A stretch of DNA of 64,000 nt from JBHJHP01 sp042219855 (GCF_042219855.1 NZ_JBHJHP010000008.1:214784-278783); one strand, 5' to 3'; positions 1-9,809 are shown, counted from the first letter of the stretch. The notes: generated by a model not told the origin, from the letters alone. Made by a program: numbers and translations.

Positions 1-1435
1 CCAGATCGGCATGACTGTCATGTCTTGTTGAAATTAATATTAGGTCAACCTCAGGATCATCAAGCACTTCCTTCAGATCGGAAGTTGCATATTTTGCTCC
101 GTATTGTTGTGCAATATTATTTGCCTTAATCCCTGTTCTGTTATCAACACAATATAGATTGTATTTTTTGTTTAAAGCTTTAATATTTGGTAAATGCATG
201 GACATTGCAAAATTTCCGGCTCCCACCAGAGCAACATTGACATTGTCATTTTGTACGGTTGAATGTTGAAAAGATACATTCTTTGCAACAGAATAGTATT
301 TTTCTACTTCATTACCCTCCGGCTCACCATAAAAGAGGAGCGATATAATTGGTTTTTTATTGCTCCTTAAGGATTCAAAAGCTTCTGATACTTTCTCGAT
401 AGGGAACTCATCAGATATCATAGATTCAATCTGAATATGACCCGAAGAAATTAATCTCAGATATTCAGACATGTTTCTGTTTTCAGTCCATCTTACATAA
501 GCATAAGGATAATCAAGGCCCTTAATTTCATAGTTGTCATCATATCTTCCAGGCCCGTATGATGTAGAGATCCGGAAATCCAGCTCCTTTGAATATATGT
601 CTTTTCTGTCAATCTCCATTCCTGATACGCCAACCAACACCACATGACCTTTCTTTCTGCACATCTGAAATGCCAGTGACAACGGTGAACTGCTGTTTGT
701 TGCCGCAGTAAATATAACGGCATCTGTTCCATGTCCGTTTGTCCAGGATTGGATCATCTCTTTGATATCTTCACTTGTGGGATCAAGCGTAATTTCAGCT
801 CCGTATTTTTGAGCTAGTTGTAAACGATTAATATCCGGATCAATTGCAGCAACCCTGATCCCTGAAGCTTTTAACATTTGTATGGTCAGCAATCCTAAAA
901 TTCCGGCGCCTGTTACAACACAATACTCTCCAAGCATTAATTCTGCACGCCTAATACCTTGCATCGCAATTCCTCCCAGAGATACTGTTGAGGCATGTTT
1001 GAAGCTGACATTCTCAGGCATTTTCATTACCAGATTTTCAGGGACAGATATGTATTCGGCATGATTCGCAAAACCACCTCCTGATGCGGCAACCCGATCC
1101 CCGATAGCAAATCCTTCAATATCATCCCCTATGGCAATAATAATCCCAGCAGCCGAATAACCGGTCTGTAAACCTCCTTCCTGAATACCTTTAATGATCC
1201 CGATAGTTTTATTTATGCCATTTACTTTTAGGAGTTCAATGCCATCTTTAATTTTTTGGGGCTGCTTCAGTAACCTTTGTGTTAAAGTGATTCCGCTCTC
1301 TTTAACACTTGAAAGCTCTGTTCCTGATGAAATACATGAGTAGACTACCTTGATGATTATTCGTCCCTTGCCAACTATAGGTGGTGGTACATTTTCGGAT
1401 AAAACTTTTCCTTTCTTTACAATTGCCTGGTACAT
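1..1435 (-). CDS. Two-domain oxidoreductase (zinc-type alcohol dehydrogenase + Gfo/Idh/MocA), C-terminus beyond window
   Basis: The frame is open from an ATG at 1435 down to base 1, giving 478 codons with the end outside the window. The N-terminal part is a medium-chain dehydrogenase: a GroES-like region containing SSGTEL, then a Rossmann segment around VTGAGILGLL. After about 350 residues a second Rossmann segment (NVALVGAGNFAMSMH) starts a Gfo/Idh/MocA-type domain that includes STRHDSHADL. Such fusions are usually found in polysaccharide or O-antigen loci and are thought to act on nucleotide or lipid-linked sugars; the substrate is unknown here. The neighbouring glycosyltransferases and wecB support a role in surface glycan synthesis. 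A TAnnTTTG-like element on the minus strand (1480-1487) could be its promoter. Confidence 0.85.
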   Translation of the reverse strand, partial: MYQAIVKKGKVLSENVPPPIVGKGRIIIKVVYSCISSGTELSSVKESGITLTQRLLKQPQKIKDGIELLKVNGINKTIGIIKGIQEGGLQTGYSAAGIIIAIGDDIEGFAIGDRVAASGGGFANHAEYISVPENLVMKMPENVSFKHASTVSLGGIAMQGIRRAELMLGEYCVVTGAGILGLLTIQMLKASGIRVAAIDPDINRLQLAQKYGAEITLDPTSEDIKEMIQSWTNGHGTDAVIFTAATNSSSPLSLAFQMCRKKGHVVLVGVSGMEIDRKDIYSKELDFRISTSYGPGRYDDNYEIKGLDYPYAYVRWTENRNMSEYLRLISSGHIQIESMISDEFPIEKVSEAFESLRSNKKPIISLLFYGEPEGNEVEKYYSVAKNVSFQHSTVQNDNVNVALVGAGNFAMSMHLPNIKALNKKYNLYCVDNRTGIKANNIAQQYGAKYATSDLKEVLDDPEVDLILISTRHDSHADL

Positions 1436-1562
1436 GTATGAGATGAAAATTTATTTAATGTGACTTTATTATAAGAACACAAAAATAACAAAGAATTCCA
1501 CAAAAGTCATAACAAATCCTTAAGTAAGGAGCAACCATTATGATTTACATATCCATGTTAGA

Positions 1563-2729
1563 TTAGATTGTTTGATAAATGCCGGTAAGAGTCCTGGAAT
1601 CGTTCTCCCAATTGTACTTTGTTATAATCTTTTCCTTGGCCAGCTTATGATCAAAATTTACACTTTTGGTGTATATTTTCATGACTTGAGAGCAAAAATC
1701 TGAAGTATTGCCATCTTCAAAGATTAAACCACTTTTGGTTTCCTGAATTATTCGGACAAGAGGGTCACAATTCGACGAAATTATAGGAATACCGGCAAAC
1801 ATATACTGGAATAACTTGTGTGGAATGGTGTTGTCGGTGTGTTCTGTTTTTAAATGTGGTATTAACGCCACATTCGATTGATTCATTTTTATCAACAGCT
1901 CTTTTTGAGGCATCCAGCCCCAGAAAATTACATTTTTTTCAATACCTTCCTGTTGTGCCATTTCTTTTAAAGTGTCAAGGTATCTTCCTGAACCAATAAT
2001 CCACACTTCAAGGTTATTTATTTGCTTTACGAGTTCAGGGATGGCTCTGATAACCGTTTGCAATCCACGGTGATAATTAACACCACCGCCATATATCATT
2101 GTAAATCTATCTTTATCAGCATTTAGAGGTGGAAAATCAAACAGATCTGTGTTTAAAGTATTGGAAACAACGCTGATTTTTTCATCTGATATCCCCAGTT
2201 TTTTAAGTCTGTTTTTTGCTTCGTCAATGACTACTATAATATGATCAGGGAATTGAAGATAATATTTTTCGTATGCTTTCCATTGGGGTATGGAACATAA
2301 GAGACGTCCAAGTGGCTTTTTTGTGTGTTCAGATAAACTTAGGAGTGCAGGCCAGTTTTCGTGTAAGTCTGTAATTAATTTTAGTTTAAACTCTGATTTT
2401 AGGGTTACGCCAACCTTTACCAAAGGTAAATCATGAATATGAATAACATCAAATTTCTGCTTCACAAGAATCCCTCTCAGATACTTTCCCCAGAATCTGA
2501 AGTAGAAGCTGAATTTTAAAGCTCCAACACTTGATTTATGGATGAATTTTGATATCCTTTTTCGATGAATAGTATAATTACTTTTTTTTATTAACTCGTC
2601 CTGCCCTTTAAGGGTTATACAGGCAATATGAATTTCATGACCAGCCTGACTTAATGCATTAATCTCATTTTCAACTCTTACGTCAGGTGGAAATTCACTT
2701 TCAAGAACCATTAATACTTTCATCAGCAT
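1563..2729 (-). CDS. Glycosyltransferase family 4 protein
   Basis: This is a GT-B glycosyltransferase that transfers a sugar from a nucleotide donor in glycan assembly. The N-terminus (MKVLMVLESEFPPDVRVENE) is the acceptor-side Rossmann fold. The C-terminal half has the glycosyltransferase group 1 pattern, with GGGVNYHRGLQTVIRA, VIFWGWMPQKELL and a donor-site stretch PHKLFQYMFAGIPIISS. The open frame extends upstream to 2822, but a minus-strand TACTTTTGC promoter element at 2741-2749 lies inside that extension, so the true start is the ATG at 2729 or 2723. The gene is divergent from the next glycosyltransferase. The sugar transferred cannot be told from sequence. Confidence 0.85.
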   Translation of the reverse strand: MLMKVLMVLESEFPPDVRVENEINALSQAGHEIHIACITLKGQDELIKKSNYTIHRKRISKFIHKSSVGALKFSFYFRFWGKYLRGILVKQKFDVIHIHDLPLVKVGVTLKSEFKLKLITDLHENWPALLSLSEHTKKPLGRLLCSIPQWKAYEKYYLQFPDHIIVVIDEAKNRLKKLGISDEKISVVSNTLNTDLFDFPPLNADKDRFTMIYGGGVNYHRGLQTVIRAIPELVKQINNLEVWIIGSGRYLDTLKEMAQQEGIEKNVIFWGWMPQKELLIKMNQSNVALIPHLKTEHTDNTIPHKLFQYMFAGIPIISSNCDPLVRIIQETKSGLIFEDGNTSDFCSQVMKIYTKSVNFDHKLAKEKIITKYNWENDSRTLTGIYQTI

Positions 2730-2740
2730 ATAAATTTCAC

Positions 2741-2749
2741 GCAAAAGTA
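2741..2749 (-). promoter_or_regulatory. Candidate -7 promoter element of the leftward glycosyltransferase
   Basis: On the minus strand the sequence reads TACTTTTGC, an exact TAnnTTTGC match. No convincing -33 TTTG is visible. Transcription would start about 6-12 bases before the ATG at 2729/2723, which decides the start of that gene. Confidence 0.5.
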
Positions 2750-2830
2750 GTAATTCATTTATAAACATTTTATAATTATCCCATATGATGGTATATATGG
2801 TAAATATTAATTTAATTTGCATGCTCAGGT

Positions 2831-4126
2831 ATGAAAAAAGTATTAATCATTACATATTACTGGCCACCATCTGGTGGTGCCGGTGTTCAGCGTTGGTTGA
2901 AATTTGCCAGGTATTTGCCCGAAAATGGTTGGACTCCGGTCATCTTTACACCTGAGAACCCGGAAGCGCCGGTCCAGGATTATACATTAAACAATGAAGT
3001 TCCGGATAAAGCAGTCGTAAAAAAGTTGAAGATATGGGAGCCGTTAAACTTATATAAGCTATTCACCGGAAAATCCAAAAAATCGACTTTAAATGCGGGT
3101 TTCCTGGAGGAAGAGAACAGTAATTCAGTGGCTAAAACGATCTCCGTCTGGATCCGTGGGAATCTTTTTATTCCTGACGCAAAAAAATACTGGATTAAAC
3201 CAGCTTCAAAGTATTTAATTAATTACCTGAAAGATAATCCTGTTGATCTGATTGTTTCTACCGGTCCGCCGCACACCATGCACGTCATAGGAAATCGTGT
3301 GTCGCATAAAACCAATATCCCATGGGTGGCAGATTTCAGGGATCCATGGACGCAGATTGATTTTTATGACAAGCTTAAGGTGAGCCGGTTTGCGGATCTG
3401 AAGCATAAAAGGCTGGAAAGAAAAGTGCTGAGCGAGGCAGATAAGGTTGTTGCGGTAGGTGAAAACATGGCTACTGAGTTTAGAAAAATTGTGGATCGCG
3501 ATATTCAGGTGATAACCAATGGGTATGATAAGGCTGATATAACAACAGAACATATTCAGTATCCCGAAAAGTTTTCAATCGTACATGTGGGAAGCATTAA
3601 TGCAGACAGAAATCATTCGGATTTCTGGGCATCTCTGTCATTTTGTATAGAAAATGTAGAAGGTTTCAGCGATGATTTTGAGCTCATACTAGTGGGGAAA
3701 AATGATGTTAGTGTGACGAGGGATATTGGTAAATACGGATTAAGTAAGCATGTGAATTTTATAAGTTATATTCCCCATAATGAGGTGATTGCTGCCGAAC
3801 AAAAGGCTGCCGTTCTTTATTTACCTTTGAACAATACTCCGAATGCGAAAGGGATTTTAACCGGAAAGTTTTTTGAGTACCTGGCCTCCGGTCGGCCAAT
3901 TTTTGCCATTGGACCGAAAGATGGTGATTTAGCACATATTTTAAAAGAAACCGGTGCCGGAAGTATCAGCGATTTTGAAGATCAGGAAGGAATGAAGAAA
4001 GACTTAATCACATTTTATAAGGCATTCAGGAATAAATGTCTGACTTGTAAAAGTGAAAATATAAAAATTTATGAGCGATCCGAGTTAACAAAAAAAATGG
4101 TTGAACTCTTTGAATCAGTACTATGA
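2831..4126 (+). CDS. Glycosyltransferase (GT4-like)
   Basis: A 431-residue protein starting MKKVLIITYYWPPSGGAGVQRWLKF. The PPSGGAGVQR motif is typical of Bacteroidota GT4-like glycosyltransferases. The centre has STGPPHTMHVIG and WVADFRDPW, and the C-terminal donor domain has IVHVGSI and GKFFEYLASGRPIFAIGP. It probably adds a sugar to a surface polysaccharide or lipid-linked oligosaccharide; donor and acceptor are unknown. It is divergent from the leftward glycosyltransferase and overlaps wecB by four bases (ATGA), which indicates translational coupling. A weak TTAATTTGC element lies just upstream at 2812-2820. Confidence 0.85.
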   Translation: MKKVLIITYYWPPSGGAGVQRWLKFARYLPENGWTPVIFTPENPEAPVQDYTLNNEVPDKAVVKKLKIWEPLNLYKLFTGKSKKSTLNAGFLEEENSNSVAKTISVWIRGNLFIPDAKKYWIKPASKYLINYLKDNPVDLIVSTGPPHTMHVIGNRVSHKTNIPWVADFRDPWTQIDFYDKLKVSRFADLKHKRLERKVLSEADKVVAVGENMATEFRKIVDRDIQVITNGYDKADITTEHIQYPEKFSIVHVGSINADRNHSDFWASLSFCIENVEGFSDDFELILVGKNDVSVTRDIGKYGLSKHVNFISYIPHNEVIAAEQKAAVLYLPLNNTPNAKGILTGKFFEYLASGRPIFAIGPKDGDLAHILKETGAGSISDFEDQEGMKKDLITFYKAFRNKCLTCKSENIKIYERSELTKKMVELFESVL

Positions 4127-5202
4127 GTAAGAAGATTATTACAGTTGTTGGAGCCAGACCGCAGTTTGTAAAGGCTGCAGCGGTCAGCAGAGCCATACGT
4201 CAGACGGACATGTCAGAGGTAATTATACATACCGGTCAACACTTCGATCAGAATATGTCAGAAGTTTTTTTTGAAGAAATGGAAATACCCCATCCTGACT
4301 ATAACCTTGGCATTAGTTCATTAACACATGGTGCGATGACGGGACGAATGCTGGAGGGTATTGAAGAAATACTGTTAAAAGAAAAGCCGGATGCATTAAT
4401 GGTTTACGGGGATACAAATTCTACTATAGCAGGAGCGCTTGCAGCGAAAAAACTGGGAATTAAAGTTGCTCATGTTGAAGCAGGCCTGCGTTCGTTTAAT
4501 ATGGCTATGCCAGAGGAAGTTAACCGGATTTTGACAGATCGTATTTCCGACCTGTTATTCTGCCCGACCGATACTGCCGTAAATAATCTGTGCGAAGAGG
4601 GTTTCTCTAATTTTGGATCCAAAATAATCAGAACCGGTGATGTAATGTACGATGCTGCATTATTCTACAGTGCGAAAGCTGCAGAAAAATCACATATTCT
4701 GGATAATTTAGCTCTGAATGGTAAAACATATTTGCTTGCTACAATTCACAGGCAAGAGAATACGGATAACGGGCAAAGGCTGGCTTCGATCGTTGAGGCC
4801 CTGAATGCATTGACTGAAATAACTGAAGTAATTGTTCCGCTGCATCCCAGAACAAAAAAAATAATGGCGCAGAGGCAACTGGATTACAAGTTTAAAGTCA
4901 TTGAACCGGTTGGGTATTTTGATATGCTGGAACTTATTAAAAATTCAGAAATCATTTTAACCGATAGTGGTGGTCTTCAGAAGGAAGCTTTCTTTTTCAG
5001 GAAATACTGCGTTACAATGCGTGATGAAACTGAATGGGTGGAACTTGTCAGGAATGGATATAATTGTTTGGCAGGAGCTGATACTGAACAGATATTGAGA
5101 TCTGCAGAAAATATGATGAAAAAAGAGCAGAATTTTACCCACCAGCTTTATGGTAATGGTGATGCATCACAACAGATTGCAAACGAAATTTTTAAATTGT
5201 AA
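4123..5202 (+). CDS. wecB: UDP-N-acetylglucosamine 2-epimerase (non-hydrolysing)
   Basis: A 359-residue enzyme that interconverts UDP-GlcNAc and UDP-ManNAc, supplying ManNAc-type sugars for surface polysaccharide. It begins MSKKIITVVGARPQFVKAA, the family's hallmark start. It also carries HTGQHFD, VYGDTNSTIAGAL, HVEAGLRSFN, the EEVNR segment, ATIHRQENTD and LTDSGGLQKEAF, all characteristic of WecB/MnaA. Length is close to that of characterised members. The start codon overlaps the stop of the upstream glycosyltransferase by four bases. The variant acting on other UDP-HexNAc substrates cannot be excluded. Confidence 0.93.
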   Translation: MSKKIITVVGARPQFVKAAAVSRAIRQTDMSEVIIHTGQHFDQNMSEVFFEEMEIPHPDYNLGISSLTHGAMTGRMLEGIEEILLKEKPDALMVYGDTNSTIAGALAAKKLGIKVAHVEAGLRSFNMAMPEEVNRILTDRISDLLFCPTDTAVNNLCEEGFSNFGSKIIRTGDVMYDAALFYSAKAAEKSHILDNLALNGKTYLLATIHRQENTDNGQRLASIVEALNALTEITEVIVPLHPRTKKIMAQRQLDYKFKVIEPVGYFDMLELIKNSEIILTDSGGLQKEAFFFRKYCVTMRDETEWVELVRNGYNCLAGADTEQILRSAENMMKKEQNFTHQLYGNGDASQQIANEIFKL

Positions 5203-5275
5203 GGATTTTTAGATTTTTTAAGGTAAAAATTTAATGTTTTGCTTTGTGATATATGTATTTGTCTCATTATTAATT

Positions 5276-5283
5276 TAATTTTG
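5276..5283 (+). promoter_or_regulatory. Candidate -7 promoter element for the YfhO-like gene
   Basis: TAATTTTG matches TAnnTTTG and lies about 70 bases before the ATG at 5353, in the 150-base gap after wecB. A -33 partner is unclear; a TTTG at 5258-5261 is rather close. Confidence 0.35.
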
Positions 5284-5352
5284 GCAACGAACCAGATATC
5301 CAGTTTTATCAGCACTAATAAAAAGACTTATCCTTAATTCAAATATTTGAAA

Positions 5353-7830
5353 ATGAATAATTCACTAATTAAGAAAATCCTGAATTACGGTTTGCCGGTA
5401 ATAATTTTTATATTTATCTCATATGCTTATTTCCCCGGATTGCTCGAAGGGAAGTCATTAATGGGACATGATACCAAGGTTGCTACGGCTAAATCCAGTG
5501 AAATTGAAAAGTTCAGGAAAGAATACGGAGAAGAACCGCTTTGGACGAATGCAGTATTCTCCGGGATGCCGGCATATTTTATTTCCACCAGATATACCGC
5601 AAATCTTACCCGGTTTGTTAACAGAATAATAGAATTTGGGAAAAGACCATCCAGTTATCTGATTATTGCGATGTTGTCTTTTTATGTTTTGCTTATTTCA
5701 TTTGGTGTAAATCCCTGGTTAAGTATGATTGGTGCTCTCGCCTTTGGATTTACTACAAATACATTTGTGCTTTTGCAGGCAGGACATATGAGTAAGGTGC
5801 ATACCTACGCCTATATGGGAGGTTTTGTAGCCGGGTTTATTCTCACATTCAGGGGGAAAAGGATTTTGGGCGCTGCAATGGCAGGAGTATTTTTATCATT
5901 GATGATATTGTCGGGTCACCCGCAAATGACATATTATACAGGGATTATTGTTCTTATTTATGGCATATTTGAACTTGTTGAAGCTATTAAGCAAAAAACG
6001 TATGCTTCATTTCTTACAAATGTAGGATTGTTGCTGGTGGCTGTCCTGCTTGCTTTCGGGAGTAATTTCTCAAGACTTTATACGCAATACGAATATCTGA
6101 AATACTCCACCCGTGGTGAATCTGAATTGACAAAGGATAAAACAGTTGCTACCGGGGGATTAGATAAGGATTATATACTTTCATGGAGCAATAGTGTAGC
6201 TGAAACTTTTGCATTAATGATCCCTGATTTCAGAGCCGGAGGAGCTGCAGATTATAAACCGGAATCTGAGTTTACAAAGCAGGTGTTGCCCGGATTAAAG
6301 CAGCAGTTTATACAGTCAGGAAATTCTGCAAAGGATGCACAGCACGATGCCGAACGTCAGGTGGGATCACTGTTTTACTGGGGTGGCAAACCAACCACAG
6401 ACGGGCCTATGTATCATGGTGCTGTCATTTGTTTTCTCTTTATACTTGGTTTATTCCTTGTGAAAGGTAAGTATAAATGGTGGCTGCTTGTTGCTACTGT
6501 ACTTTCAATCATGCTTTCATGGGGAAAATACTTTCCGGCATTGTCGCACTTGTTTATAGACTATTTCCCGATGTATGATAAGTTTCGGGACGTTACCATG
6601 TTAATGGTAATTGCACAGTTTACAATGCCTTTATTGGCTCTACTGGGTATTAATGCTCTGATTAAGGGCGAATATGATAAGCCGAAACTCAAAAAAGCAC
6701 TTTACTGGAGTTTTGGCCTCACAGGAGGACTGGCTCTTATATTTGCACTTATTCCATCAATAGCTGGTAATTTTTCCGGTAAATACGATAGTCAGCTGCC
6801 CGCAAATCTACTGGAATCTTTACGTAGCAGTCGAATTCATGCCTTACGTTCCGATGCCTTCCGTGCTTTCATGTTTATTGCTGTGGCGCTGGCCGGTATA
6901 TGGGCCTGGATGAGCGGTAAATTTAAAAAGGAATATTTTTATACACTACTGGCTGTTTTGGTTGTTGCTGATCTCTGGTTTGTGGATCAACGCTATTTAA
7001 GCAATAAAGATCTGGTTCGCCATAAACCCGGAATAGGATATGAACAGACCTATGCCGACAAGATAATTTTAAAAGATAAAGATCCGGACTTTAAAGTATT
7101 GAACCTTTCTGTTTCAACGTTTAATGATGCGTCCACTTCCAATTATCATTTTTCTATTGGTGGTTACGACGGTGCTAAAATGAGGCGGTATCAGGAGCTG
7201 ATTGAACATAGTATGAGCAAAGATATGCAATATATTGCCCAGAATATTAGAACTGAGCAGCTGGATGTATTTCAACATACTCCCATTTTGAATATGCTCA
7301 ATACGAAATATGTTATTCTCAGTCCTCAGTCTGCCCCTGCATACAATAAATATGCTTACGGACACGCATGGTTTGTAACAAAGATAGAACTGGTACCAAC
7401 TGCAGATGCAGAGATTTTAGCCATGAAAACCTTAAAGCCGGATAAGGAAGCAGTAGTTAATGAACAGTACTCTGATGTCCTCGGTGGATTTGAATTCGTG
7501 AGGGACACTTCCGCAACAATCAAACTTGAAGAATACCGAACAAATTATCTTAAATATAAATCTCAAAGTAAAACAGATCAACTGGCTGTATTTTCTGAAA
7601 TCTATTATCCGAAAGGGTGGGATGCCTTTATTGACGGGAAACCGGTTGAGCATGTGAATGCGGATTATGTACTCAGAGCTCTGCCGGTGCGTGCCGGAGA
7701 GCATGTTATTGAATTCAGGTTTGAACCAAAATCGTACTCAGTAGGTAATAAAGTATCTTTTGCCTCTTCATTACTTCTGATCCTTTTACTGATAGGAGCA
7801 GCAGGTAAAGAACTTTTCAGAAAGAATTAA
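5353..7830 (+). CDS. YfhO family multi-spanning membrane protein
   Basis: An 825-residue inner-membrane protein resembling the YfhO family, which is related to GT-C glycosyltransferases. About twelve hydrophobic segments are spread over residues 12-560. A soluble region of roughly 230 residues follows, and a last membrane span (FASSLLLILLLIGAAG) precedes a short basic tail. A conserved GHDTK motif follows the first span, as in GT-C folds where an acidic residue in the first external loop is catalytic. The soluble region ends with the family-typical FSEIYYPKGWDAFIDGKPV. The frame can be extended to a TTG at 5347, but the ATG at 5353 is preferred. YfhO proteins have been linked to lipoteichoic acid glycosylation in Firmicutes; the substrate here is unknown. 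Confidence 0.85.
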   Translation: MNNSLIKKILNYGLPVIIFIFISYAYFPGLLEGKSLMGHDTKVATAKSSEIEKFRKEYGEEPLWTNAVFSGMPAYFISTRYTANLTRFVNRIIEFGKRPSSYLIIAMLSFYVLLISFGVNPWLSMIGALAFGFTTNTFVLLQAGHMSKVHTYAYMGGFVAGFILTFRGKRILGAAMAGVFLSLMILSGHPQMTYYTGIIVLIYGIFELVEAIKQKTYASFLTNVGLLLVAVLLAFGSNFSRLYTQYEYLKYSTRGESELTKDKTVATGGLDKDYILSWSNSVAETFALMIPDFRAGGAADYKPESEFTKQVLPGLKQQFIQSGNSAKDAQHDAERQVGSLFYWGGKPTTDGPMYHGAVICFLFILGLFLVKGKYKWWLLVATVLSIMLSWGKYFPALSHLFIDYFPMYDKFRDVTMLMVIAQFTMPLLALLGINALIKGEYDKPKLKKALYWSFGLTGGLALIFALIPSIAGNFSGKYDSQLPANLLESLRSSRIHALRSDAFRAFMFIAVALAGIWAWMSGKFKKEYFYTLLAVLVVADLWFVDQRYLSNKDLVRHKPGIGYEQTYADKIILKDKDPDFKVLNLSVSTFNDASTSNYHFSIGGYDGAKMRRYQELIEHSMSKDMQYIAQNIRTEQLDVFQHTPILNMLNTKYVILSPQSAPAYNKYAYGHAWFVTKIELVPTADAEILAMKTLKPDKEAVVNEQYSDVLGGFEFVRDTSATIKLEEYRTNYLKYKSQSKTDQLAVFSEIYYPKGWDAFIDGKPVEHVNADYVLRALPVRAGEHVIEFRFEPKSYSVGNKVSFASSLLLILLLIGAAGKELFRKN

Positions 7831-7835
7831 TTTCG

Positions 7836-7843
7836 TATTTTTG
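7836..7843 (+). promoter_or_regulatory. Candidate -7 promoter element before ftsX
   Basis: TATTTTTG matches TAnnTTTG and lies 18 bases before the ftsX start. It could let the ftsX-uppP-truB cluster be transcribed apart from the YfhO-like gene. Confidence 0.4.
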
Positions 7844-7861
7844 AGGCTTTAAAAGTAGAAA

Positions 7862-8740
7862 ATGGCAAAAAGAAGAGTCAGACGAAAAAGAGTTGGTGTG
7901 GTAAATTCTCATTTTACCGTTACAATCAGTATAACTCTGGTTCTTTTTTTAATCGGGATTATGGGTATTCTGATATTCAGCGGGGACCAGATATCAGACT
8001 ATGTCAGAGAAAATATTGGATTTTCCATTATTCTTAAAGACGATGCGAAAGATGTGGATGTGCATCGTATACAGAAATACCTGGATGCAACAGAATATGT
8101 TAAATCCACGAATTATATTGATAAGGAGAAAGCTGCGGAAGAATTACAGAATGAGCTGGGTGAAGATTTTATAGAGTTCCTTGGGTATAATCCTTTGCTG
8201 GCTTCAATAGAGGTGAAATTAAAAGCAGAATATGCAAATCCGGATAGTCTTCTGGTTATTGAAAATGAATTTAAGGCTTATCCACAGATAAAAGAGGTTA
8301 TTTATCAAAAAGACCTGGTAAACCTGGTCAACGAAAACGTGAGAAAAATAACGATTGTTTTGCTGTTATTCTGTTTGCTTTTATTTATTGTCAGTGTGGC
8401 ACTCATAAACAATACCATTCGTCTGGCCATATACTCTCAACGGTTTTTAATTAATACCATGCAGTTGGTGGGAGCTACCAGATCATTTATCCGGCGTCCT
8501 TTCGTGAACAGGATCATCCTGGACGGCTTAATTGCAGCGGTTCTTGCTATTCTTTTACTAACTGCAGCAATATATTCCATCCAGAATGAATTGAGTGCCA
8601 TAATCAGCCTGAAAGATCTTGATCTGATTGCGATGGTTTATAGCCTGGTGTTGCTTATTGGAATTATTATTTCTCAGATGTCAGCATATTTTGCATTAAA
8701 TAAATATCTGAGGTTGCGTTCGGATGAACTCTATTTTTAA
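7862..8740 (+). CDS. ftsX: Cell division protein FtsX
   Basis: A 292-residue permease-like partner of the ATPase FtsE; the complex activates peptidoglycan hydrolases at the division site. The basic N-terminus (MAKRRVRRKRVGVV) leads into a first membrane span at about residues 21-41. A periplasmic domain of about 125 residues containing KEKAAEELQNELGEDF follows, and then three membrane spans. The segment NTMQLVGATRSFIRRPFV is the FtsX signature after the second span. ftsE is not in the window. The end overlaps the start of the DUF3098 gene by 17 bases. Confidence 0.92.
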   Translation: MAKRRVRRKRVGVVNSHFTVTISITLVLFLIGIMGILIFSGDQISDYVRENIGFSIILKDDAKDVDVHRIQKYLDATEYVKSTNYIDKEKAAEELQNELGEDFIEFLGYNPLLASIEVKLKAEYANPDSLLVIENEFKAYPQIKEVIYQKDLVNLVNENVRKITIVLLLFCLLLFIVSVALINNTIRLAIYSQRFLINTMQLVGATRSFIRRPFVNRIILDGLIAAVLAILLLTAAIYSIQNELSAIISLKDLDLIAMVYSLVLLIGIIISQMSAYFALNKYLRLRSDELYF

Positions 8741-9014
8741 ATTTAAATATAAAAGAGTGAAAAAAACAGAAATTAATTCAAAAGGAAATCTTCCATTATC
8801 GAAACACAATTATGTGTTGATGCTTATTGGATTGGCGGTCATAATTCTCGGGTATATCCTGATGTCAGGTGGTGGAAGTACAGATCCTAATGTTTTTAAC
8901 GGAGATGAATTGTACAGTTTCAGAAGAATTACTTTGGCTCCGATATTAATAGTTGCCGGTTTCATTTTTGAAATATATGCTATTATGAAACGTCCTAAAC
9001 AGGACGCTGAGTAA
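8724..9014 (+). CDS. DUF3098 domain protein, small two-span membrane protein
   Basis: A 96-residue protein with a basic N-terminus and two membrane spans (around residues 30-48 and 72-88). The central segment LMSGGGSTDPNVFN is characteristic of the DUF3098 family. Its function is unknown. Its start lies within the 3' end of ftsX and it is followed by uppP, a gene order I recognise as common in Bacteroidota. This suggests a role in envelope synthesis or division. Confidence 0.8.
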   Translation: MNSIFKFKYKRVKKTEINSKGNLPLSKHNYVLMLIGLAVIILGYILMSGGGSTDPNVFNGDELYSFRRITLAPILIVAGFIFEIYAIMKRPKQDAE

Positions 9015-9026
9015 CAGACCTGCTGT

Positions 9027-9809
9027 ATGAATTGGATTGAGGCGTTGATTATCGCTATTGTTGAGGGACTGACTGAATTTCTTCCGATATCTTCAACAGG
9101 GCATATGATTATTACCCAAAAGATATTGGGTATTGAGAATTCAGAATTTGTAAGGGCATTTATCGTTAATATACAATTTGGAGCGATTCTTTCCGTCGTT
9201 GTATTGTACTGGAAAAGATTTTTTCAGAGTCTGAAGTTTTATTATAAACTGTTTATAGCTTTTATTCCTGCCGCTGTATTCGGATTATTATTCAGTGATA
9301 TTATTGATGAATTGCTTGAAAGTGTGGTTGTTGTAGCTGTTTCCCTGGTGCTGGGTGGAATCATACTCGTTTTTGTGGATTCCTGGTTTAAGGATAACAG
9401 TAAAAAAGATCAGGAAGTAACGTATAAAAAATCGTTTATAATTGGTTTGTTTCAGGTTATAGCGATGATACCGGGTGTGTCACGATCGGCATCAACCATA
9501 ATAGGGGGTATGACACAAAAGCTGACAAAGAAAAATGCAGCTGAGTTTTCTTTTTTCCTTGCGGTTCCTACCATGTTTGCAGCATCAGGGTATAAATTGC
9601 TTGAAAATTATAAATCCATCACGACTGATAATATCGGCATCCTTATTTTTGGTAATGTCATTGCATTTATTGTTGCAATGCTGGCCATAAAATCGTTTAT
9701 ATCGTTTTTAACAAAGAACGGATTTAAAGCTTTCGGTTATTATCGTATTGTTGTTGGTTTGATTATTCTTATTCTTTTAGCATCGGGTTATCAGTTAAAC
9801 ATCGTTTAA
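9027..9809 (+). CDS. uppP: Undecaprenyl-diphosphate phosphatase
   Basis: A 260-residue integral membrane enzyme of the BacA/UppP family that dephosphorylates undecaprenyl pyrophosphate so the lipid carrier can be reused in peptidoglycan and O-antigen assembly. Both family motifs are visible: EGLTEFLPISSTGHMI near the N-terminus and PGVSRSASTIIGG in the middle. Its stop overlaps the truB start (TAATG). Reduced activity would be expected to affect bacitracin sensitivity, as in other species. Confidence 0.95.
   Translation: MNWIEALIIAIVEGLTEFLPISSTGHMIITQKILGIENSEFVRAFIVNIQFGAILSVVVLYWKRFFQSLKFYYKLFIAFIPAAVFGLLFSDIIDELLESVVVVAVSLVLGGIILVFVDSWFKDNSKKDQEVTYKKSFIIGLFQVIAMIPGVSRSASTIIGGMTQKLTKKNAAEFSFFLAVPTMFAASGYKLLENYKSITTDNIGILIFGNVIAFIVAMLAIKSFISFLTKNGFKAFGYYRIVVGLIILILLASGYQLNIV

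Noticed and set aside
2730..2822. Upstream extension of the leftward glycosyltransferase
   Set aside because: It contains the TACTTTTGC promoter element and lacks conserved residues; the family start is at 2729 or 2723.
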